Position numbers and translations under genes: made by a program. A DNA stretch of 64,000 nt from Oscillospiraceae bacterium. GTDB taxonomy: Bacteria; Bacillota_A; Clostridia; Oscillospirales; Ruminococcaceae. This document shows positions 16,119 through 23,453 of the stretch, piece by piece. The stretch lies in NCBI GenBank assembly GCA_017523995.1, contig JAFWUX010000066.1:5372-69371 (forward strand). Reading direction: 5' to 3'. Each line of letters opens with the position of its first letter. Positions within the stretch are counted from its first letter, which is position 1. The notes below the pieces were generated by a model that saw only the letters and a program-made list of their open reading frames with translations, searched no databases and was not told the DNA's origin.

Positions 16119-17552
16119 ATGAAATTTTGGTTTATTGCCGGTTCACAGGCAATGTACGGTGAGGAGACACTTCGCCGCGTTGAAGCGGATGCAATGGAGA
16201 TCGCAGCAGGACTGAACGTCCCGTTCCCGGTTGTCTACAAGATGACTGCGAAATCCAATGCAGAGATTCTGAAGGTTGTCAAAGAAGCAAACTATGACGA
16301 TGACTGCGCAGGCATCATTACATTCTGCCACACATTCTCGCCGTCGAAAATGTGGATCAACGGTCTTGCAGCACTGCAGAAGCCGTGGCTGCATTTCCAC
16401 ACCCAGTTCAACGAGTCGATTCCGAACGATGAGATCGACATGGATTACATGAACCTGCACCAGTCTGCACACGGCGACCGTGAGCACGGCTTCATCGGCG
16501 CACGAATGCGTCTGCCGCGCGCGATCGTTGCAGGCTACTGGAAGGATCCGCAGGTACAGGCAAAGATCGCTGACTGGCAGCGTGCCGCAATCGGCGTACA
16601 GTTCAGCCAGAATCTGAAGATCGTCCGCTTCGGCGACAACATGCGCGAGGTCGCAGTCACCGAGGGCGACAAGGTCGAAGTGCAGATCAAGCTCGGCTGG
16701 CAGGTCAATACATGGGCTGTCGGCGATCTGGTCAAGGAGATGGATAAGGTTACGGATTCCGAGATTGACGCGCTCGTCAAGGAATACGAAGCAGCTTATG
16801 ACATTGTGACCGATGATATGGAAGCAGTGCGCTATCAGGCACGCGAGGAGATTGCAATCGAGCGGATTCTCGTCCGTGTCGGTGCAAAGGCGTTCTCCAA
16901 CACCTTTGAGGATCTCTACGGCATGAAGCAGCTGCCGGGTCTTGCAACGCAGCACCTGATGGCAAAGGGCTACGGCTTCGGCGCCGAGGGCGACTGGAAG
17001 ACCGCCGGTCTGACGGCTGTTGTCAAGGCAATGTATCCGGACGGTGCGGCATCCTTCATGGAGGACTACACCTATGACTATCCGCACGAGCTGATTCTCG
17101 GCGCGCACATGCTCGAGGTCGATCCGTCCATCGCAGCAGACCGTCCGCGGATCGAGGTGCATCCGCTGGGCATCGGCGGCAAGGAACCGCCTGCCAGAAT
17201 CGTTTTTGAGGGCAAGGCTGGTGCCGCAAAGGTGCTCTCGATGATCGACGTCGGCGGCAGACTCCGCCTGATCGTGCAGGATGTTGTCTGCGAAAAGCCG
17301 TTCCAGAGCATGCCGAATCTGCCGGTCGCACGTACCATGTGGAAGCCTGCTCCGGATTTCCTGCGCGGTCTGGAATGCTGGATCATCGCAGGCGGCGCAC
17401 ATCACACGGTGCTGTCCTATGACATTACAGATGAGACGATCCGCGATTTTGCCCGCATCATGGGCATTGAGCTGGTCACGATCAATGCGGATACCACGCC
17501 GGTCGCCCTTGAGCGCGATCTGATGCTCGGCGACATCATCTACGGCAGATAA
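16119..17552 (+). CDS. araA: L-arabinose isomerase
   Basis: 477 residues, about the usual AraA length. It interconverts L-arabinose and L-ribulose. The full AraA fold is visible: FWFIAGSQAMYGEE at the start, CHTFSPSKMWINGL, LHFHTQFNESIPN, MNLHQSAHGDREHGFIGARMR. The catalytic and metal-binding positions known from E. coli are present: Glu in GAEGDWKTA, Glu in MEDYTYDY, His in GAHMLEVDPS and His in GGAHHTVLS. Two in-frame ATGs exist; 16119 is chosen over 16113 because AGAGGTGA ends at 16112, leaving proper spacing only for 16119. It is the last gene of the arabinose operon and is followed by a strong bidirectional terminator. Confidence 0.95.
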   Translation: MKFWFIAGSQAMYGEETLRRVEADAMEIAAGLNVPFPVVYKMTAKSNAEILKVVKEANYDDDCAGIITFCHTFSPSKMWINGLAALQKPWLHFHTQFNESIPNDEIDMDYMNLHQSAHGDREHGFIGARMRLPRAIVAGYWKDPQVQAKIADWQRAAIGVQFSQNLKIVRFGDNMREVAVTEGDKVEVQIKLGWQVNTWAVGDLVKEMDKVTDSEIDALVKEYEAAYDIVTDDMEAVRYQAREEIAIERILVRVGAKAFSNTFEDLYGMKQLPGLATQHLMAKGYGFGAEGDWKTAGLTAVVKAMYPDGAASFMEDYTYDYPHELILGAHMLEVDPSIAADRPRIEVHPLGIGGKEPPARIVFEGKAGAAKVLSMIDVGGRLRLIVQDVVCEKPFQSMPNLPVARTMWKPAPDFLRGLECWIIAGGAHHTVLSYDITDETIRDFARIMGIELVTINADTTPVALERDLMLGDIIYGR

Positions 17553-17591
17553 TCCGATCCTCCTTCATGCTGCTGACACAGTATGAATTGA

Positions 17592-17630
17592 AAAATCCCT
17601 GCGGTTTTGCCTGCCGCAGGGATTTTCTTT
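17592..17630. terminator. Bidirectional terminator araA / acylphosphatase
   Basis: AAAATCCCTGCGG (17592-17604) pairs with CCGCAGGGATTTT (17614-17626), flanked by A and T runs, between convergent genes. Confidence 0.85.
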
Positions 17631-17905
17631 TAGTAATCGCGGATGCTGAAGCTGCTTGAATCCTGCAGCGGAATCTCGCGCGCACTGATTGATTCGATCG
17701 ACGCCCACTGATTTTTCTCGAGTGCGACGAGCATATCTTCGATATCGCGCGGATTGCCCTCAGCCTCCATCTCGACGGTGCCGTCATAGCAGTTGCGCAC
17801 CCAGCCGGTGATCCCGCGGCTTTCTGCAGCACGGTAGGCACGGAACCGGAATCCGACGCCCTGCACATATCCGTGAAAAATAAAGTGCTTTCTGATTTTT
17901 TCCAT
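17630..17905 (-). CDS. acyP: Acylphosphatase
   Basis: 91 residues, the standard size for this small alpha/beta enzyme, which hydrolyses acyl phosphates such as carbamoyl or acetyl phosphate. Both signature segments are present: HGYVQGVGFRFRAYRAA, with the phosphate-binding loop and catalytic Arg in VGFR, and GWVRNCYDGTVEMEAEG, with the catalytic Asn in VRN. The ATG follows AAGGAGCAGCA. It lies 16 bp downstream of a small unknown gene with which it shares a promoter. The two may be functionally linked, though acylphosphatases often sit in unrelated operons. Confidence 0.92.
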   Translation of the reverse strand: MEKIRKHFIFHGYVQGVGFRFRAYRAAESRGITGWVRNCYDGTVEMEAEGNPRDIEDMLVALEKNQWASIESISAREIPLQDSSSFSIRDY

Positions 17906-17921
17906 TGCTGCTCCTTTCTTA

Positions 17922-18215
17922 TCAGGCGTTATCTGTCAGATCGGAAAGTGCGATCCGGAATCTGGTTTCGCCCATAACGGATTCCACATCATCCGGCAGC
18001 GTGGTATCAACCTCTGCAAATTTCGCCGTCTCACGGATCACAGAGCAGCGGATGACGCCGTCTCCGGGGATCATCGGATCATGTTCCGCGGTAAAGACCG
18101 GCAGCTTATCGCGGAAGGTATGCGTCATGCCGTCATAATCGGTCATCACGCATTCTGCAAACCGCGGGAATGATTCATCTGTAATGCAGCGGATTCTCAC
18201 TTTGATTCCGTACAT
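17922..18215 (-). CDS. Small hypothetical protein upstream of acyP
   Basis: 97 residues, not recognised. It is predicted soluble, with beta-strand-like alternation (YGIKVRIRCITDESFPRFAECVMTD, FRDKLPVFTAE, GVIRCSVIRETAKFAEVDTTLP). There is no signal peptide or membrane segment, and no metal motif beyond scattered Cys. The middle (DKLPVFTAEHDPMIPGDGVIRCSV) could form a small beta-barrel. The ATG is preceded by GGAGCCCGAAGC and by a strong promoter at 18283-18311. It is probably co-transcribed with acyP. Confidence 0.7.
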   Translation of the reverse strand: MYGIKVRIRCITDESFPRFAECVMTDYDGMTHTFRDKLPVFTAEHDPMIPGDGVIRCSVIRETAKFAEVDTTLPDDVESVMGETRFRIALSDLTDNA

Positions 18216-18282
18216 GCTTCGGGCTCCTTTCGGGGTGTTTTATCGGATATTCCAAAAATCAGAACGAAAACTGATATTTCCT

Positions 18283-18311
18283 ATTATATATGAAAAACAG
18301 CAAAAAATCAA
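18283..18311 (-). promoter_or_regulatory. Promoter of the small-protein / acyP operon
   Basis: On the minus strand TTGATT (18311-18306), 17-bp spacer, TATAAT (18288-18283). Confidence 0.7.
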
Positions 18312-18317
18312 GTGCAG

Positions 18318-18331
18318 TTAGCTATACCTAA
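18318..18331. promoter_or_regulatory. Near-palindrome between two divergent promoters
   Basis: TTAGCTATACCTAA differs by one base from the perfect palindrome TTAGGTATACCTAA. The TTAGG/CCTAA half-sites recall DtxR/IdeR/MntR-type metal-repressor boxes. It lies upstream of both -35 boxes, next to a gene pair thought to be Fe-S related. The regulator is unknown. Confidence 0.35.
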
Positions 18332-18348
18332 TCTTTTAACGAAAGGGC

Positions 18349-18377
18349 TTGATTTACGGTATAAAAAGTTGTATAAT
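18349..18377 (+). promoter_or_regulatory. Promoter of the NifU-like / GGGtGRT pair
   Basis: TTGATT (18349-18354), 17-bp spacer, TATAAT (18372-18377), about 50 bp before the start codon. Confidence 0.75.
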
Positions 18378-18428
18378 AGGAAAGAGATAGTTGAAATGAC
18401 TGTCTAAAAACCGAAAGGAGTTTTCATA

Positions 18429-19121
18429 ATGATTTATTCGCACGAAGTTGAAACAATGTGCCCGATCGCTCAGGGCGTTGCTCACGGCGCTGCTCCGATT
18501 CCGGAGGAAGCAAAATGGGTCAAGGCGAAGGAGGTCAAGGATATCTCCGGCTTTACGCACGGCATTGGCTGGTGCGCACCGCAGCAGGGTACATGTAAGC
18601 TGACGCTGAATGTGAAGGAAGGCGTTATTCAGGAAGCACTCGTTGAGACCATCGGATGTTCCGGTATGACACACTCCGCTGCTATGGCTGCTGAGATCCT
18701 TCCGGGCAGAACCATTCTGGAAGCACTGAACACGGACCTTGTCTGTGACGCAATCAACACCGCTATGAGAGAGCTGTTCCTGCAGATCGTCTACGGCCGT
18801 TCGCAGTCTGCTTTCTCCGAGGGCGGTCTGGTTGTCGGCGCAGGTCTTGAGGATCTCGGTAAGGGTCTCCGTTCCCAGATCGGTACCACTTACGGCACGC
18901 TCAAGAAGGGTCCGCGCTATCTGGAACTGACTGACGGCTATATTACAGGTCTTGCTCTGAACGAGGATGATGAGATCATCGGCTACAAGTTCGTGAACTT
19001 CGGCAAGATGATGGACTTCATCAAGGCCGGCGACGATGCAAACACTGCATTCGAGAAGGCACAGGGACAGTACGGCAGAGTTGCTGATGCTGTAAAGATC
19101 GTTGATCCGAGAAAAGAATAA
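18429..19121 (+). CDS. NifU-like iron-sulfur scaffold-type protein paired with GGGtGRT protein
   Basis: 230 residues, preceded by AAAGGAG at 8-bp spacing. The central part (GTCKLTLNVKEGVIQEALVETIGCSGMTHSAAMAAEILPGRTILEALN, in pieces) resembles the NifU/IscU N-terminal or TSCPD-type fold, with conserved Cys in GIGWCAPQQGTC, IGCSG and DLVCDA. In anaerobic Firmicutes this protein type is regularly encoded just upstream of a GGGtGRT protein and is annotated as an Fe-S assembly scaffold. That pairing is exactly what is seen here, with a 15-bp gap. A cofactor-delivery or redox role is inferred from the Cys pattern; the biochemical function has not been shown to my knowledge. Confidence 0.78.
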   Translation: MIYSHEVETMCPIAQGVAHGAAPIPEEAKWVKAKEVKDISGFTHGIGWCAPQQGTCKLTLNVKEGVIQEALVETIGCSGMTHSAAMAAEILPGRTILEALNTDLVCDAINTAMRELFLQIVYGRSQSAFSEGGLVVGAGLEDLGKGLRSQIGTTYGTLKKGPRYLELTDGYITGLALNEDDEIIGYKFVNFGKMMDFIKAGDDANTAFEKAQGQYGRVADAVKIVDPRKE

Positions 19122-19136
19122 GGAGGACTTGTAACA

Positions 19137-20137
19137 ATGGCATTGTTTGAATCTTATGAGAGACGCGAGAAGCAGATTCTCGCTGTCATCAAGCAGTACG
19201 GCATCAACTCCATTGAGGAGTGCGCAGATGTCTGCAAGGAAAAGGGGCTTGACATCTACAAGCTGGTCGAGGGCATTCAGCCGATCTGCTTCGAGAACGC
19301 AAAGTGGGCATATACCGTCGGCTGCGCAATCGCAATCAAGAAGGGCTGCACCAGAGCTGCTGACGCTGCTGCTGCAATCGGCGAAGGTCTGCAGGCATTC
19401 TGCATCCCGGGTTCCGTCGCAGATCAGCGCAAGGTCGGTCTCGGCCACGGCAACCTCGGCAAGATGCTGCTTGAAGAGGATACCGAGTGCTTCGCATTCC
19501 TCGCAGGTCACGAGTCCTTTGCTGCTGCTGAGGGCGCAATCGGTATTGCTGAAAAGGCAAACAAGGTTCGTCAGAAGCCGCTCCGTGTTATCCTGAACGG
19601 TCTCGGCAAGGACGCTGCACAGATCATCGCAAGAATCAACGGCTTCACCTATGTTGAGACTGAGATGGACTATGCAACCGGCGAAGTCAAGGAAGTCTTC
19701 CGCAAGGCATATTCCGATGGTCTCCGCGCAAAGTCAACTGCTACGGCGCAAACGATGTCCGTGAGGGCGTTGCAATTATGTGGAAGGAGAACGTTGACGT
19801 TTCGATCACCGGTAACTCCACCAACCCGACCCGTTTCCAGCATCCGGTCGCAGGCACCTACAAGAAGGAGCGCACCGATGCAGGCAAAAAGTATTTCTCT
19901 GTCGCATCCGGCGGCGGCACGGGCAGAACCCTGCATCCGGATAACATGGCAGCAGGTCCGGCTTCTTACGGCATGACCGATACCATGGGCAGAATGCACT
20001 CTGATGCACAGTTTGCAGGTTCCTCCTCCGTTCCGGCTCACGTTGAGATGATGGGTCTGATCGGCATGGGCAACAACCCGATGGTCGGTGCAACAGTTGC
20101 TTGTGCAGTTGCTGTTGAAGAGGCTATGAAGAAGTAA
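19137..20137 (+). pseudogene. GGGtGRT protein gene, interrupted by a one-base frameshift
   Basis: The name motif is present (SGGGTGRTLHPDN), but the gene is split over two frames. Frame 1 runs from ATG 19137 (MALFESYERREKQILAVIKQ) in family-like sequence to YSDGLRAK at ~19733 and then turns to low-quality sequence. The other frame continues without loss from VNCYGANDVREGVAIMWKEN to AVAVEEAMKK at 20137. Restoring one G (AAAG to AAAGG near 19733) rebuilds a 333-residue protein, near the normal family length. Both halves look fully constrained, so a recent mutation or an assembly error is more likely than an old pseudogene. It is predicted soluble and is the operon partner of the upstream scaffold-like gene. 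Function unknown. Confidence 0.8.
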
Positions 20138-20156
20138 TATTTTTCGTGCGAATGAG

Positions 20157-20187
20157 GAGCAGTCCCTGATAGGGGGCTGCTCTTTTG
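20157..20187 (+). terminator. Terminator of the GGGtGRT operon
   Basis: GAGCAGTCCC pairs with GGGGGCTGCTC, followed by TTTTGTTT. Confidence 0.8.
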
Positions 20188-20191
20188 TTTA

Positions 20192-20220
20192 TTGACAAAA
20201 GGAATAATGTATGATACAAT
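20192..20220 (+). promoter_or_regulatory. Promoter of the two-gene membrane-protein operon
   Basis: TTGACA (20192-20197), 17-bp spacer, TACAAT (20215-20220). Confidence 0.75.
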
Positions 20221-20289
20221 AGAATCACCACACAGAGAGGGGGATGCCTTACGGAATACATTGAGGGCTTTTTTTCACTGATACTCGGA

Positions 20290-20898
20290 TTGTTTGCCGG
20301 TATCTTTATCGGCATCGGATTTCTGCTTCGCGCTGTCTATAAACTGATTCGCTGGCTGGTTGTCAACCTGATCGGTCTGATCATGCCGTCCAAGCGGTAT
20401 AAGCTCAAGATGAAGGGCATGCTGCGCCATGCAGATGACAGCAAAGACGCAAAGCTGCAGACAGGCTTATTCCGCTCCTATGAGATGACGGGTTCCGGTC
20501 TGGATTCGCTGTTTACCGGTATGAAATCCTGCATCGAGACCTATAACAACCAGAAGCGGCAGCGGCTCGCGGTCAAATCGCGGCGTCCGGAGCTGGCACC
20601 GGTTTTCAAGCAGTATGATGAACTGTTCGAGGGGTTCCAGAAGCAGTTTTACCTGTCTGCGGATACGATCAACTGGAAAAAGGTGGATGTCTACAACTAT
20701 GACCAGCTGCCTGCATATCCGGTTTTGCAGAAGGCGCTTGCCGGTATGAAGGCACTGACCGAGCGTCAGCAGGCGATCATTGACGGTACTGTCGCGGATG
20801 AAATCAGCGAACTGGAGCTGATTCAGTCCGTCACGGAGTCGGTCCTGCTGCCGCCGGAAATGACAGAGTCATCGGAACAGACACAGCAGATGCAGTGA
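20290..20898 (+). CDS. Hypothetical membrane-anchored protein, start uncertain
   Basis: About 202 residues from a TTG at 20290; not recognised. The N-terminus is a glycine-rich hydrophobic segment (FAGIFIGIGFLLRAVYK, then LIRWLVVNLIGLIMP). A soluble mostly helical domain with many basic and Gln residues follows. The TTG has no ribosome site. A strong AGAGAGGGGG lies at 20234-20243 directly before an ATG at 20244 that is one base out of frame. Dropping one T near 20248 would give a natural start (M-P-T-E-Y-I-E-G-F-F-S) fused to this frame. So either an unusual start is used or there is an indel. The next gene follows after 32 bp. Confidence 0.6.
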   Translation: MFAGIFIGIGFLLRAVYKLIRWLVVNLIGLIMPSKRYKLKMKGMLRHADDSKDAKLQTGLFRSYEMTGSGLDSLFTGMKSCIETYNNQKRQRLAVKSRRPELAPVFKQYDELFEGFQKQFYLSADTINWKKVDVYNYDQLPAYPVLQKALAGMKALTERQQAIIDGTVADEISELELIQSVTESVLLPPEMTESSEQTQQMQ

Positions 20899-20930
20899 AC
20901 ACCGGTTCTATGCGCGTGGGGTGATGTGTC

Positions 20931-21992
20931 ATGAAGCTGAAAAAGAAAATTGTCATCGCAGCGCTGATCATTGCGGCTGCGGGCGGCGGTTCGTTTCCGC
21001 TGGGGCGGTTGATCTCTGACCGGATATTGTTCAGCAAATCCGAGGATGAAATCTACGCGCAGATGAAAAACGTATCATCTGAGAAACTCATCAAAAAGAT
21101 CAACCGTTTCGAGAAAAAGCTGCCCGCAATGCCGGATAAAACCGCATTGGTGCCGTTCTATACTGCGCTGATGGAGAAAGCAGGCGATTTTTCCGAAGAA
21201 CAGTTGATCACACTGATTCAGGATCAGGATACGCTTGCCGGTATCGAAACGGTACTGGTGGAGATGTACGCTGCGGACGGTTATGACAGTTCGGCCATTC
21301 GCCCGCTGCTGGATGATCCGGAAATTGAAGAAAATACAAAAGCATGTATTGTATCAAACTGCGATTTTTCAAAGGATGATCTGTGTGACATTTTCCGCAA
21401 ATATGACGGCTTGACTGCCGTAACCGCGATGAAAAAGATCGCGAATACTGATTCGGATGCTGCGATGCAGCTGGTCGATGAATTTGTAAAGTCCGACAGT
21501 CAGTCCGCTGAGAAGTATCAATCTGTCTGCCTCGGCATTGCACAGTATTATGAGGAGCATCATACTGCGCAAGATCTTGAAGCAATGCAGACTGTTTATA
21601 TTCCGATGCTCAAACAGATTTATGAACAGAATCCGTCGAAGCTTGTCAGGAATCAGGCTGTCTACGCAATGGCAAGAATCTGTGATTACGGGTTGTTTAC
21701 ATGGCTCATTGAAAATGAGAGCATAGATGACTTGCTGAAAATCAGCGTGATTGAACGGAATTACAGGCTGATGAAAGCGCAGGTTTCGCGTGCAGAATCG
21801 GAAGAGGACATACGTGCCGTTATGGAAGCAATGCGGATTCTCCCGACGCTTGAAATCGCGGATGCAATGCAGCAGGCTGTGGACGCTGGAAATCTGCCTG
21901 CTTCGGCAGAATTGCGCTCGCTGATTGATGAGATCAGGAGAGAGGGCGTTCCTGCGGTCGATAAATACGAAAAATGGATACAACCGGAATAG
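20931..21992 (+). CDS. Hypothetical membrane-anchored helical-repeat protein
   Basis: 353 residues, not recognised. A single N-terminal anchor (KKKIVIAALIIAAAGGGSFPLGRLI) precedes an all-alpha domain of regularly spaced helices (ALVPFYTALMEKAGDFSEEQLITLI, AGIETVLVEMYAADGYDSSAIRPLLDD, AVTAMKKIANTDSDAAMQLVDEFV). This looks like a HEAT- or TPR-like solenoid, often a protein-binding surface. The ATG follows GGGGTGATGTGTC. It shares the promoter and terminator of the upstream membrane protein; both have an N-terminal anchor and a helical domain, so a complex is plausible. Confidence 0.7.
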   Translation: MKLKKKIVIAALIIAAAGGGSFPLGRLISDRILFSKSEDEIYAQMKNVSSEKLIKKINRFEKKLPAMPDKTALVPFYTALMEKAGDFSEEQLITLIQDQDTLAGIETVLVEMYAADGYDSSAIRPLLDDPEIEENTKACIVSNCDFSKDDLCDIFRKYDGLTAVTAMKKIANTDSDAAMQLVDEFVKSDSQSAEKYQSVCLGIAQYYEEHHTAQDLEAMQTVYIPMLKQIYEQNPSKLVRNQAVYAMARICDYGLFTWLIENESIDDLLKISVIERNYRLMKAQVSRAESEEDIRAVMEAMRILPTLEIADAMQQAVDAGNLPASAELRSLIDEIRREGVPAVDKYEKWIQPE

Positions 21993-22033
21993 AAAAACGG
22001 CAGGGATTATGACGGATACCCATATAGAAGTTT

Positions 22034-22076
22034 TGCCCCGAAGCGTTTTAAAGCTCTTCGGGGCATCGTATTTTTT
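22034..22076. terminator. Bidirectional terminator between convergent genes
   Basis: TGCCCCGAAG (22034-22043) pairs with CTTCGGGGCA (22056-22065), with a T run after and T/A-rich sequence before. Confidence 0.8.
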
Positions 22077-22097
22077 CCTGTTCAGTTAAATCAGAAT

Positions 22098-23192
22098 TTA
22101 ACTATCTAATCCGTCAACGAATGACTTTATGACCTCGCCGCATTCTTCCGGCTTCTGCTCATAGATCATATGATCGCCGCCCAGCAGGACGACTTCACAG
22201 TTTCCCATTTTCTCGGCATAGGGATAGATGATATCCTGTCTCAGTTTTTCTGTTTGTTCTAACTGTTCCTGTATTTTTTCATCAGATATTCCTGCACTTT
22301 CAGGAGCTTTCAGATGGTTCTTTGTTTTCAGAGCAGAGAACCAGTTCAAATATTCACGAAATTCTTCTTTTGTTTGATATCCATAGCTTGCACAAATATA
22401 CAGCTTTGGAACATCATTTGTAATAATGCTGTCCCATCCGGTCTGACCGTTCTGCGGCAGCAGACAGCTTTCTGATGTCGGCGCAATCGAATCCTCTGTT
22501 ATCAGTTCAAGCGCATCACATAGATATTGTTCTTCCTCGGAATAATTATCCGGCAGAAGATAATAGTTTTGTCTGAGCGCATATCTGCTGAAACCGAGCT
22601 TTGCAAGAAATACCAATGCTTTATCACTGAAACCGACTGTACTTTCAGGCTCGTCATCAAACGCATTTTCACTGAGCTGTGTACCGTCAACAAAAACGAC
22701 TGCTTCGATCTCATCGGGATATTTGCTTGACCAGTAATTCGCATAAGCTCCGCCAATGGAATGCGGCATGAGGATATACGGTGCCTTGATGCCCGCATTT
22801 TGCAGTGCCTTGCGGTAATCCTCGACAATATATTCCGTTGTCATCTCATGATCGGTGTCATCGCTGAAACCGTAACCTGCACGGTCAATAAATACGACCG
22901 TATTATCCTTTTCAAGGACATCCGTCATCTGCCGTTCGGCTACGGAATAATCTCCCATACCAAGACCTGCAAGCGCCACGATCGTGTGCTTGCCGTTTTC
23001 GCTGCCGAATTTCGCAACATTCAGCGAATAGTTACCGACTGACACAGGATTGTAATAGCCCTTCTCTTTGAGCAGTGCCGTCTCCTGATTTGTCTGAACT
23101 CTATGAATGATGAATGTGACCAGAGTGAACAGCAGAAGTAATATCAGTAAAATCAGCAATATTCGCCCTGTCATCTTTATTGCTTTCTTCAT
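22098..23192 (-). CDS. Membrane-anchored alpha/beta hydrolase
   Basis: 364 residues. An N-terminal leucine-rich transmembrane anchor (residues ~10-30, RILLILLILLLLFTLVTFII) is followed by an alpha/beta-hydrolase fold on the outer face. Visible elements are the strand/oxyanion region (HTIVALAGLGMGDYSVAERQ), VVFIDRAGYGFSDD, the nucleophile elbow in the variant form MPHSIGGAYA (Ser in P-H-S-I-G), and a late His in LLGGDHMIYEQKP. An Asp/Glu-rich lid region lies between. The family covers esterases, lipases, epoxide hydrolases and peptidases; the substrate is not predictable. The gene is alone, with its own consensus promoter and a leader containing an inverted repeat. Confidence 0.85.
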   Translation of the reverse strand: MKKAIKMTGRILLILLILLLLFTLVTFIIHRVQTNQETALLKEKGYYNPVSVGNYSLNVAKFGSENGKHTIVALAGLGMGDYSVAERQMTDVLEKDNTVVFIDRAGYGFSDDTDHEMTTEYIVEDYRKALQNAGIKAPYILMPHSIGGAYANYWSSKYPDEIEAVVFVDGTQLSENAFDDEPESTVGFSDKALVFLAKLGFSRYALRQNYYLLPDNYSEEEQYLCDALELITEDSIAPTSESCLLPQNGQTGWDSIITNDVPKLYICASYGYQTKEEFREYLNWFSALKTKNHLKAPESAGISDEKIQEQLEQTEKLRQDIIYPYAEKMGNCEVVLLGGDHMIYEQKPEECGEVIKSFVDGLDS

Positions 23193-23293
23193 TAGAATGC
23201 TCCTTATAAATTCTGATTTACAGCAATAAGCTTCCGAAAACCAGTGTACTGAAAGATGCGCATAACGCTTCCGGAAAGCTTTAGAATAACGGC

Positions 23294-23310
23294 TGTCGGC
23301 ACTGCCGACA
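23294..23310. promoter_or_regulatory. Inverted repeat in the hydrolase leader, putative operator
   Basis: TGTCGGCACTGCCGACA has two perfect 8-bp arms about a central base. It starts ~14 bp downstream of the predicted start site, which fits a TetR- or MarR-type roadblock operator. An RNA hairpin is also possible. Confidence 0.4.
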
Positions 23311-23330
23311 AATTCCGATTTATGCTAGTA

Positions 23331-23359
23331 ATTATAGCACAGTATTGAAGGTCTGTCAA
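23331..23359 (-). promoter_or_regulatory. Promoter of the alpha/beta hydrolase gene
   Basis: On the minus strand a full consensus TTGACA (23359-23354), 17-bp spacer, TATAAT (23336-23331). About 130 nt of leader precede the start codon. Confidence 0.85.
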
Positions 23360-23365
23360 TGGAAA

Positions 23366-23406
23366 CGCCATAGTACTTCTGACTTTGTATCAGAAATACT
23401 ATGGCG
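23366..23406 (-). terminator. Long hairpin after the GH9 gene
   Basis: Arms 23366-23382 and 23390-23406 are complementary at 16 of 17 positions (CGCCATAGTA... / ...TACTATGGCG) around a 7-nt loop. Placed downstream of the GH9 stop, it most likely ends that transcript. The T tract on the minus strand is short (GTTTCC). Confidence 0.6.
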
Positions 23407-23453
23407 AAAAACTTCTTTATCAGCGCAGCACTTATGTTCCCTGCCGTTTCTGT

